Below are positions 55,920 to 64,000 of a stretch of DNA of 64,000 bases, in pieces (the first letter of the stretch is position 1; every line of letters begins with the position of its first letter). Under the pieces are notes generated by a model that was given only the letters and a program-made list of their open reading frames with translations, was not told the origin of the DNA and did not search any database. Made by a program: the position numbers and the translations under genes. Source of the stretch: Lamellibrachia columna (taxonomy: Eukaryota; Annelida; Polychaeta; Sabellida; Siboglinidae); NCBI GenBank assembly GCA_963662155.1, contig OY759266.1:6161026-6225025 (forward strand), in the 5' to 3' direction.

Positions 55920-56460
55920 CTACATGGAACTAATATGTAGCTGACGTGTTTACAATATGCCACGCATGTGGAAATGACAACAATGCCAGAAATATATATG
56001 TTCAGGTTACCTGGCTTTAGCTCAGGCTTCGTAAACCGTTCTCACAGCTCACACGGCTGTACCCACCGTCAGGAAGTAGTATTAAATTATAATCTACATA
56101 AAACTGTGTATTTTACTGCATATCAAGTAAATGATATCCATGCTACACATCAACCTTGTGCTACTAGGTAGACCATCAACACTACATGTCGTAATAGATT
56201 GCCGTATATCGTGCTGTACATTTTATGGTGCCAATCAAACACATAAATCACAAACGCAATAAGACGCCAATAAACAGATCGACATATGGTGGACACAATA
56301 TCAACTGCAAAATACAGTGTCCGTTGTGTGGCATTGTCTATTACATTGGGTTTCTGTTCAAGTTGCAATTTGTTTGCATGTTTTGTTTGCCTTTATGCAC
56401 ACTATTAATAACTTTCTAGTGATATAAAACAATGTGTTATATCATGAACTGTGCATTCAG
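55920..56460 (+). other. No recognised gene; intron before vWD-type exon
   Basis: Ends in an acceptor ACTGTGCATTCAG. Confidence 0.4.
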
Positions 56461-56556
56461 GTCGTCCGTCAGGCTTACTTGGAATGGACACATACTCCAG
56501 CATCCCCTACAAATCAACTGATCCTTCGAAAACAGCAAACTTTATGGATCAACACT
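56461..56556 (+). CDS. Candidate vWD-type module exon (GLLG block)
   Basis: After TGTGCATTCAG the frame reads RPSGLLGMDTYSSIPYKS then FMDQH to a donor CACT|GTGAGT, phase 1 both sides, 96 nt. G-L-L-G followed by an acidic/polar stretch is the usual end of the vWD half in SUSD2/mucin-like extracellular proteins (GLLGxxN...DDF). The following exon at 57047 fits this reading, since its EESLF/CVYDY-type content comes directly after that block in these proteins. Taken alone the exon is short and the call is moderate. Confidence 0.45.
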
Positions 56557-56590
56557 GTGAGTGTTGTGATATGTATAAAATATGCTCATA

Positions 56591-56592
56591 TG

Positions 56593-56648
<56 letters not shown>

Positions 56649-56650
56649 TG
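56591..56650 (+). repeat. (GTGC)n microsatellite
   Basis: About 15 perfect units inside the presumed intron. Confidence 0.95.
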
Positions 56651-56720
56651 TATAGGCACCATGGAAGTTAATTATATATATATATATATGTATAGGCGCC
56701 ATGGAAGTTAATTTTATAAT

Positions 56721-56786
<66 letters not shown>
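56651..56786. repeat. (TA)n tracts with duplicated GGCxCCATGGAAGTTAAT
   Basis: TATAGGCACCATGGAAGTTA and TATAGGCGCCATGGAAGTTA each stand before a TA tract, a tandem duplication of about 41 bp followed by (TA)n to about 56785. Confidence 0.9.
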
Positions 56787-56788
<2 letters not shown>

Positions 56789-57046
56789 ATACGTGCATGC
56801 TTGAGTGCGGAGAACATAAATAATGTTGTCACAGGGAAGACCAGCTTGACAAAACTAGTCGAATATTATAAAAAAAATCAACAGCTGTTCAAAATTATTT
56901 CCTGATTTTGCTTGCTGCGATATGAATGCTGCAAAAAATTATACAATAAAAGAGGCAGCAAATATGCATTGAGAAGGATGGTTTCATTTGAGAAACTAAT
57001 CACTGACATATAGTATACCCAAAATGTGAATTTGTTGTATCCGTAG

Positions 57047-57268
57047 ACCGCATCCAAAGGCAGCGCGACTCACTCTTCAGCCATGAGATGTTGCGTCATC
57101 CAACAGATGTCAAATTCCTGCCGAATGTCAAAGTGAATATGAAACCGCTATGCCTGAACAACACTGAATGCGTGTACGACTACTTGAAAATGACTAACAT
57201 AGAGCTTGCTATGGCGTCTGTGCATCAGGCGAGTGGCAAGGCAACGTTTGAGGGAGCAATGAAAAAAG
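57047..57268 (+). CDS. vWD-associated module exon (SUSD2/mucin-like)
   Basis: Bounded by GTTGTATCCGTAG and AAAAAAG|GTAAGA, phase 1 both sides, 222 nt. It encodes QRDSLFSHEMLRHPTDVKFL, VNMKPLCLNNTECVYDYLK, TNIELAMASVHQASGKAT and FEGAMKK. The order D/E-SLF, then C-x(4)-C-V-Y-D-Y and an alanine-rich helix fits the segment that follows the vWD domain in SUSD2/mucin-like membrane proteins of invertebrates. These are large extracellular proteins with EGF, sushi and vWD parts. Its neighbours at 56461 and 58033 continue the frame across phase-1 junctions. It is on the same strand as the lectin exons, so a common mosaic gene is possible but unproven. Confidence 0.65.
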
Positions 57269-58032
57269 GTAAGACAAAAATTACTGAACAGAGATAACAG
57301 CTTACGCAACCTTCAGCTTTCATCACAGTGCAACAGCAACAGTATTTCTTTTTGCGACTGGGCTGATACGTTTGATAAATTCTACATTACGGGCATTTAA
57401 AAAACATTTTTTTTTATAGAAATTTAAAAGTCTCAGGGAATGTCAATAATTAAAATGTAGAAACTCTGGGAATTTATTAATATTTTATGTTAATAATAAT
57501 TAACTTATATGGCGCCTATGTCCTCGGGAACCTGAGCTCAGAGGCGCAACAAAACGGAATCATTAAGCATAATCGTGAATTGGGTTGTTGCCACTGAAAT
57601 GGTGGCCATTTTGGATTTTGAGGATTTTTTTTGTACCCTGATATCTCTGAAATGGGTTGATCATATTAACTGAAATTTAGTTTGCAGCTTGTATATACCC
57701 TCCTGCATATGGCTATTATTTTCAAAAAATATATCAATATTTTCTTTATAGATTTGTTTCTAGTTTGACTTCAAAATGTTGACCTCGGCTTAGGTTTATA
57801 ACTAAAATGAAAAACATTTGAGTCCCTGTCTAAAGGTCTGTATATGTCAATTTACAAATTTAAGTCAAATAAAATCATATACCGTAGTCAAACGTTTTAC
57901 ACCAACAATACACGATCCCTCAAATATAAATTTTCATTGTAAGCAGGGTCACGCGTCACGCGAATAAAAGCGACACGATTTATCCAAGGCATATTTACTA
58001 GCACCGTCTCGATTAGTATACTACCATTCCAG
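57269..58032 (+). other. Intron; repeat-like stretch at 57490-57560
   Basis: 57510-57550 (GGCGCCTATGTCCTCGGGAA ... CTGAGCTCAGAGGCGC) resembles the short repeat at 59600-59645 and may be the end of a retroelement. Otherwise nothing recognised. Confidence 0.4.
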
Positions 58033-58173
58033 CTGCAGTTGCTGCTGTTGATGATGTCCATCCTCTGCTGGTTGTGACGGACACCTCCATGTTGAAAGTT
58101 CCAGTAAATCTATTAGCGACGCCTCCAGTACATGGTCTACCTTCACAGCTCATCGCCACTGGCAGTAAATTGA
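58033..58173 (+). CDS. Candidate exon following the vWD-type module
   Basis: Between ACTACCATTCCAG and AAATTGA|GTAAGT the frame expected from the previous exon (phase 1) is open for 47 codons: AAVAAVDDVHPLLVVTDTS, MLKVPVNLLATPPVHGLPS, QLIATGS. The P-L-L-V-V-T-D-T...V-x-V-N pattern resembles the beginning of cadherin-like beta-sandwich repeats that follow the vWD region in related proteins. Phase 1 in and out. Support is the open frame, both splice sites and context; no diagnostic motif. Confidence 0.45.
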
Positions 58174-59239
58174 GTAAGTGTTGGTCAGCGACATTGTTTC
58201 ATTACTCAAAATGAAAGTAGGCTATGCAGTAGATATATGCATTGTTGTGAGATGTGCTGCATTTTACTTTCAAACGTGTCGAGTATTATATTTATTCTCC
58301 GCATATGATAAAACTTGGATATATTGCATGTACAAATGAATTGCATATGTAAATGCAGTTATATTTCTATGTTAAACGAGATGTGGAATTGTTTCAGTAC
58401 TGTTCAAAAGTGTAACATTTGTACGTCGGGATTGTGCAGGCTATTTGTTGTAATACATAATTCTAGGTATGGAAACGTCGCTGGGTTGCACACTTTGATG
58501 GCCTGGGTACACCAGGAAAGTCACTCGGCAAAAACATCCATCTAACCCAAAATGTTCGTGAGAAATTAGAGTGGTGTTCGTAAAAGGGGATTCGCCTAGT
58601 TCTATGTACTAGAAAGTAATACATTTATAACATGTGACGCCGCAGCACATGTAATAACACAGTTGTTAATTTAAAAAAATTAGCTAAGGATAATAAATTA
58701 ACATTTTTGACACGGCAAGAGTCCACTTTTATGTAAAGAAGCTAGTCGATTACCCGACATGCTCCGACATAAATCCCCATTTTATGATGATTAGAGTCCA
58801 TAACTTCAAACGACATGACTCGACTCGAGTTTCCGCCTCCAAAATACAGACTCTGTTTGAGTTCATACATTCAAAGACTTATCGAAATGCAACCCGAGTG
58901 CAACCAAAACGTGATGCCTTCGAATAAGAACCATATACAATGCAAAGACTTCAATAGCATCCAAATTATCGGGAACCCAAATTCAGAGCCGCATCAAAGG
59001 GTTAGTCGATATATAAAAACTAATAGGTTATAGGGAATCTTTTACTAATGTTACTGTATTTCCTCATGACCTATCCGAAATCAGAGGAGCCATGTCTCCT
59101 GGTTTGGGAAGGCGATTTCTGTCTATATGCCAGTTTTGTCATATCTCGTGGTTTTCTTACTCTGTCAAATAATCTCCTTCTCTGTGAACCATGTTTAACC
59201 ACCAATAAAATCTTCCATTTAAAACTTTCCCATTTCTGT
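58174..59239. other. No recognised gene
   Basis: AT-rich. No continuation of the vWD-type exons was recognised. Confidence 0.4.
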
Positions 59240-59560
59240 TGACCTGTCAAAACTGTTTGGCATATTACGAAGGGAAAGCAGAAGTTGAGATGCTGATTCT
59301 AGAGTATAATACATGGAGCTTCCATGTGTGGCTATATTACCATGGCTGGAGAGTTTATGTTGGAAGGTTATTATCGACAAGGCTGTTCATGACGTTGTAC
59401 ATCATGAATACCTTTTCGATTTTCCTTCTGGTCTCCAGTTTATCCAGGGGAAGAGGCACTTAGTGTCGTCGTGGAAGATTCGTCTTGCAGCTCTTCTCTG
59501 TACTGTCTCAATGTCAGACTTGAGGTTCTGCCCATACCACACATACGTACTCTAATACTG
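59240..59560 (-). mobile_element. LINE RT C-terminal fragment
   Basis: On the minus strand the reading YVWYGQNLKSDIETVQRRAA then RRIFHDD matches the RT thumb/C-terminal landmark (Y...W.P......I..VQRRAAR) of CR1/Jockey/Rex-type LINEs. PWINWRPEGKSKR follows in an adjacent frame. Stops are frequent. Confidence 0.6.
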
Positions 59561-59576
59561 GGAGAGCCAGACCCTT

Positions 59577-59650
59577 GTAATAATAATAATAAATTGAAAA
59601 CTCCCGTTGCGTCTATATCCTTGGACACCAAGCTCAGAAGCGCATCTAAG
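59577..59650. repeat. Short retroelement-tail-like repeat
   Basis: (TAA)n is followed by GCGTCTATATCCTTGGACAC and CAAGCTCAGAAGCGC, similar to 57510-57550. Confidence 0.4.
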
Positions 59651-60861
59651 CAAAATGGTTAATCAATCTCGAAATCAGTAAGGATTATTAAGTCGTCAAC
59701 AGATGGATGGATACGCCAGGGAGCAAAGGAAGAATAACAAATGACGGCTGGTTGGTTGGACATCCTGTAAACTGAGGCGCTGGTCTTAGTGGGTTCTAAG
59801 TATTAGCTTAACGTGTTTTCCCCAGTGGAGATATTCGGTCAAACATCACCCAGGTATTTGGCATTCAGATTGGACATACACTAAAGGATTTGGCCAAGAA
59901 GAAGTAGTTAGAAATAGTCTTCCTTGTGACAGTCAGTGCTTGATATTAGGTCATGATGAACTGTGTTTGCCATTTATCGTTTTATCTAAATGCGTCAGGC
60001 ACGCCCTATAAACTTAATAAAATTTAGTATTTTGACGTTACGGGTTTCGCTTATCTTGGGTTCCAGTCCCTTTGAATTAGTTACTTGTTCAAAGTACAAT
60101 AACATGTACTGCAGGCGACTCTCACAAATACTGCCCAAAACCTTTGTGTTGCTGTTAACCATGTAACTTTCAGAAATGTGGTGGCGAGTTTTGGAACTAA
60201 GGTTTCGGGTATCACAGGCAGACACATTACGCATCGATTGATGGCATCTGTTCACATGCACCAGTACTATTTATGCTGTGTGTATTGCCCTTATTTAGGG
60301 CCAGTTGCAGTGATTTATATATAATGGTGTCTAGTGAAGATTATTATAATTATAAACTAATAGTCACTTTTGTTTACCTTTTTATAATCGACCAAAATTC
60401 GTTAAAATATAGCTATCAAATGTCAACAATTTACTCACGAATATGTATACACGTCTAAATCATGTCCATATAATTGTGTCCTTTGCTTCAATTCAAAGTA
60501 ATAACTATTTTAAGCCACAAAGTTGGTCCCTGTTTTTTAATTAATCAACTGCATAACAGTCAAACTCGGTCGGAATCACGAAAGTTCAATCGTTAAGTTC
60601 TTTATGTTATCAGTAATGCGATCACACATTAGAGAGTTTTTGTATTATATTATATGGAATTTGATAATTTGGATTCCAGGCCTGGAAAGTCATGGATTTG
60701 TTGTAAAGGTCTTGGAAATTCATGGAAAACGGAATGTCGACAAAAATATTACTTTAATGAAATATTTTACGTGAAAAGTAACTTTCCCGCCACACTGAAT
60801 GAGCGCACAAAGATACAAGTGCCTGACCATGGACTTTGACTGACAGCATTAAAATAACGCC
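59651..60861. other. No recognised gene; repeat copy at 59924-60034
   Basis: Protein-like frames near 59830-59990 (WRYSVKHHPGIWHSD) show no recognisable family. 59924-60034 is duplicated at the window end. Confidence 0.35.
59924..60034 (+). repeat. Repeat, second copy at 63893-64000
   Basis: TTGTGACAGTCAGTGCTTGAT to AAAATTTAGTATTTT recurs at the right edge of the window with few changes, spacing 3969 bp, same orientation. Confidence 0.85.
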
Positions 60862-61777
60862 GTCTAGAGTAATGCTAGGCATTCTCACCATCCACCGCAG
60901 CAGTGCGCACTGTGAGCACATCTTCTCGTGCGTAAGACAACAAAACGGACACGGAATGCGCTGAGCGACGATACACTCTAGTCGCTACTCATGCTGAAGT
61001 CGAACCCAGTGGGTAGCGTCGACCGTGAGTACAGCGCCGCCACACTGAAGAATTTGAAGAGCGCATAAATTATCACCGGTCGCTGAATACTGATACGACC
61101 TAGTAAAGCCTGGCCAGAGTGTACGTGTGGATCTATCTGGACGCGAATTAGACAAAGTTGAAGCATGACAATGCGTTTGCAAATAGTCAGTCAACAGCAG
61201 CTCCAGGCTTCTAGTAGAGTTGTGTACCGTATAGCTTATACTGTATTCTTTGAGACTACGTATGTGTGCATGCGTGTGTGTGTGCAATTTCCTACAAAGT
61301 GGCACCTGAAAACTGCGGAAGAATGTGCTTTCCAAATAAGTGCTCACTTGAAATTGTATGTTTTCATTCATCCTTACTGGGAATAATAGTACAAACATGA
61401 TCAATTTTAACAGCATGGCAGCTATGTGAACACCCGACACAGACAAAGTAATATTAACCTATGACCTCCCGCCTCTGGGGGTATTTATATAAATTGCAGA
61501 TAGTGGTTACAGTTTGTGCATGGTTGACGTTATTTAACAACTGCCTTACCTAAGCAAAGCTTCAACTCTGTCTGGTGTCTTGGTTTGTTTATTTGTGGTT
61601 TGCTACCGGAGCTTCAGACAGATGGAATGTTAATGTTCCAACATAAACCAACCAAGCTTTAGGTAGTTTGCAAACGTTAAACAAACATTGTAAAATGGAG
61701 TGTGAGTGATGTCTGGTGAGTAGTAGCATACTGTATGGAATACGGTTTGGCAGAATAACAAAACCGGTTTTAAACCA
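60862..61777 (+). repeat. Left flank of lectin unit 5, copy of 25.57-26.60 kb
   Basis: Homologous to the segment in front of unit 1, with one instead of two 83-bp repeats and a much shorter (GTGC)n. Confidence 0.85.
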
Positions 61778-61914
61778 TATACAAATGCCGGTACAACAGT
61801 ATATCGCTACATGGTACACAGCTCTAGTGACCCGTATTAATTGCAGTGTAGTTGATGCGTATCTAGACTTCAATAAAAAAAATTATAGAAGTAGAAGTTT
61901 AGAAGGGTTAACAA

Positions 61915-62373
61915 TGATTGCGATAAACAACATTTACAAAATGATGTAGACAAATTAACTAAATGGTCTGAGAAATGCCAGATGTTATTAAACTTTGGGA
62001 AACGTAAATGCCTACATACAGGACACAGGAACTTGGATATAAACTATTAAATGGGGGGTACTGTTCTATGTAGTATTGTGAAAGAAAATGACTTATGAGT
62101 TACAATAAGTGCTCATATAAAAGTGGTATTGCAGCTTTAAAGGGTAATCAAACTCTTGGTTTTGTTAGGAGAAATATAACATGAAAAAAACTAATTATAC
62201 ATCTGCATAAAGCAGTAGTTAGGCCTCATTTAGAGTACTATATATAAGCTTGGAGAAAATATCATAAGAAGGATATAGATACGTTAAAAGAATACAGAGG
62301 AGAGCAACTAAAATGATTCCAGAACTGAGAGATCTTAGTTATAAAGAAAGACTGAAAGAATGTGGTTTAATAA
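61915..62373 (+). mobile_element. LINE RT fossil, unit 5
   Basis: Same fossil as in units 1-4, slightly more complete (GGGAAACGTAAATGCCTACA retains bases lost in the others). Confidence 0.8.
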
Positions 62374-62395
62374 CATAATACGTTGTCTTTTTTAG

Positions 62396-62632
62396 GGAAA
62401 CCTGAGGTTGATTGGACGAAAAATCTGGCAATGGGGAGACCCGCGAAACAGTCAACAACATATGGTAGCCACTACAGTGCAGGGAAAGCTGTTGATGGTA
62501 ATAGAAACAGTATTATGACGAAAAGAAGCTGCACACATACGAATAGCGAAGCTGGAAGTTGGTGGCAGGTTGACCTAGATGGCATCTACGAGATACGGAA
62601 GGTGGTTATAACTAATCGAGGAGACTGCTGCG
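62396..62632 (+). CDS. F-type lectin exon 1, unit 5
   Basis: Bounded by TTGTCTTTTTTAG and TGCTGCG|GTGAGT, phase 1 both sides, 237 nt. Encodes WTKNLAMGRPAKQSTTYGSH, YSAGKAVDGNRNS, SCTHTNSEAGSWWQVDLDGI and TNRGDCC. Substitutions against the array (MGRPAKQ, YGSHYSAG, HTNSE) lie outside the fucose-binding residues: His of CTHT, Arg and Asp of RGDCC are intact with the 26-residue spacing. Confidence 0.88.
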
Positions 62633-62938
62633 GTGAGTTGAACCCAAAAACGTTTTGGCGAACATATTGTTGTGGCGAACATATTTCTGTTTATTAATGT
62701 GTTCATGTGTGCACTTATTTGTTTGAGATTCGTGGCTAAGGTAGAACATACCGTGTATGAAGTCACCTATAAAATATATTGTTCAGCAACCTTGGAATAT
62801 TCCAGAATGAACAATAAACTTTGTGGAAAGTTTTGTTTCGGGGATATGTGCATGTTAAAATATTGGCAAATTGTTGGACTTTTGATAAGGTAATCATTTA
62901 TGTATCCACTGAAGCTTGTGTTCTCTCTTCTCTGACAG

Positions 62939-63142
62939 AGAACAGACTGAAGAGTTTCGTGATCGAAGTACAGCAACATGAAAATCTTGTTCATACATGT
63001 GCCAGTAATGAAGCAGCGTTAAAGAAAGGCGAAACAAAGAGCTTCTTGTGCAAACGAGGCTCCATTGGCAATATCGTCAGGATCAGATTGACAGGAACTG
63101 AAGTACTTTCGCTATGTGAAGTCGAAGTATTTGGAACCCTCG
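62939..63142 (+). CDS. F-type lectin exon 2, unit 5
   Basis: Bounded by TCTTCTCTGACAG and CCCTCG|GTAAGG, phase 1 both sides, 204 nt. Encodes ENRLKSFVIEVQQHENLV, HTCASNEAALKKGE, LCKRGSIGNIVRIRLTG and VLSLCEVEVFGTLG. Only conservative changes against units 1, 2 and 4. The junction again gives R-G-D-C-C-E-N-R. With exon 1 it forms the most compact complete lectin-domain unit in the window. Confidence 0.88.
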
Positions 63143-63644
63143 GTAAGGCAGAACATCACAGATATATTAATATTGTTAATTGCACAGAATGGCGTTTTTT
63201 TCCGGGACCGCTGACACTGAAGTTGATGTTTGCTTTAAAACATTAACGACTGGTTACTTAGACAAATTTGTGCGGCATAAATACGTTTGCATATTATATC
63301 GTATTTCGTAAAGGCGTTTGGTAGTTTTTAATTACGCATTTGTTTTATTTGTTCGGATAATTTAAACTAACCTGTATTGATAAAAGAAAACAAATTGGTT
63401 AGAAAATTATGCCTTATCTAATTTTACTGCGATATGGTCAAACGTGTGTATCGAAACTAGGACAGCAATTTTCGCGTTTTAACATGGCACAACCATTGTT
63501 GAACCAATTCGAAAATTGAGGTTTAGTAATATACGCCTGGCATTTAAACACAGATTATCACGTAGGGCATTATTTCCAAGCTACACGTTTGATAGTTCCT
63601 CGCTGCGTACCATATATCAATAAAACGACATTCGTTGGCGTGTT
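63143..63644 (+). other. Downstream sequence of lectin unit 5
   Basis: To about 63485 homologous to the sequence behind exon 2 of units 1-4. The remainder shows nothing recognised. Confidence 0.6.
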
Positions 63645-63865
63645 TTTATGAGGCGCCGTAGCGGACGAAAGGGTGATGAAATGGCAAAACCTGTCGAATT
63701 TTGCAAGAACCGTCGAGTTCTGGCTGCGAAAACCGTCGAAGTCGAGTTCTGGCTGCGAAAAACGTCGAATTCTGAAAATAGCGTTGTAGGATGTGCAGCG
63801 AAGTAATGCCGTAAAAAGCATAATCTAGTATACTACCCAGATAAAAGTGGCTAAAAGTTACCATA
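63645..63865 (-). repeat. Dispersed repeat, inverted copy of 48.03-48.24 kb
   Basis: Includes two direct copies of GTCGAGTTCTGGCTGCGAAA about 29 bp apart. Confidence 0.75.
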
Positions 63866-63892
63866 CATGAGTAATTTATATATTTTTTTTAT

Positions 63893-64000
63893 TGTGACAG
63901 TCAGTGCTTGATGGTTGGTCACGATGAACTGTGTTTGCTATTTATCGTTTTATCAAAATGCGTCAGGTACGCCCTATAAACTTGATAAAATTTAGTATTT
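63893..64000 (+). repeat. Repeat at window edge, copy of 59924-60034
   Basis: TTGTGACAGTCAGTGCTTGAT to AAAATTTAGTATTT. It may mark the start of another duplicated segment beyond the window. Confidence 0.85.

Larger units (their letters stand above)
61778..63485 (+). repeat. Lectin unit 5 (compact, diverged)
   Basis: Contains the LINE RT fossil, lectin exon 1, a 306-bp intron and lectin exon 2, and continues into the common downstream sequence up to about 63485. Its intron lacks the 3.5 kb of SINE, LINE, Tigger and satellite sequence present in units 1-4. It differs from these at several percent of positions. Confidence 0.9.

Noticed and set aside
59820..60000. Possible further lectin exon end (VEIFGQ after CCCCAG)
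   Set aside because: Only five residues resemble the lectin end strand; the upstream part does not fit.
1..64000. CRISPR array or bacterial defence system
   Set aside because: Repeats are eukaryotic satellites, SINEs and LINEs; no spacer pattern, cas genes or bacterial gene organisation.

Overview
The window looks like nuclear DNA of an invertebrate animal, most likely a mollusc or another lophotrochozoan. It is AT-rich and full of microsatellites, it carries non-LTR retrotransposons with eukaryotic gene structure, and its host coding sequence is in short exons bounded by AG/GT splice sites. The recognisable host exons encode secreted-protein modules typical of such genomes: F-type lectin (fucolectin, FTP/F5-8C-like) half domains, a kringle, an eight-cysteine EGF module and a vWD-type extracellular module. 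No CRISPR array, bacterial operon or rRNA gene is visible. The only tRNA-like sequences are heads of SINEs.

Layout. 1-2.6 kb: TA-rich foldback sequence, a decayed minus-strand coding remnant, then a kringle exon and an EGF exon on the plus strand. 2.9-13.2 kb: transposon debris and relics. These are a Penelope-like fragment between inverted repeats, inverted copies of a P2X7-cytoplasmic-domain-like exon, a pogo-like non-autonomous element, a broken P2X7-like gene at 10.4-11.5 kb and a broken THAP exon. 14.1-18.4 kb: three F-type lectin half-domain exons, a MITE-like element, a 190-bp tandem repeat and a decayed LINE. 20.1-25.4 kb: a nearly full-length but broken CR1/L2-like LINE (PHD-like plus SGNH-esterase ORF1, endonuclease/reverse-transcriptase ORF2), an inverted 3' fragment of the same family, and another RT fragment.

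26.6-47.8 kb is the most striking part: four head-to-tail copies of a unit of about 5.3 kb (5303, 5312, 5521 and about 5090 bp), nearly identical over most of their length. Each holds both exons of one F-type lectin domain, split by an intron of about 3.8-4.0 kb that contains the same fossils in the same order: a tRNA-derived SINE, a LINE endonuclease fragment, a (GTGC)n tract, a pogo/Tigger transposase pseudogene, a (TA)n tract and an unidentified minus-strand open frame. A fifth, diverged copy at 61.8-63.5 kb has a 306-bp intron with none of this load, so the intron probably filled before the array amplified. All five copies keep the exact fucose-binding signature H-x26-R-x-D-x4-R, completed across the splice junction.

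48-64 kb: two orphan lectin second-half exons, a decayed I/Nimb-like LINE (ORF1 and ORF2, minus strand), SINE and LINE tails, a three-exon stretch resembling the vWD-type region of SUSD2/mucin-like proteins, and the compact fifth lectin unit. Nearly all recognised extracellular-domain exons lie on the plus strand with phase 1 at both ends, so they could be spliced in many combinations. The sequence alone cannot tell whether they form one large mosaic gene or several lectin genes. No signal-peptide exon or transcript end was identified.
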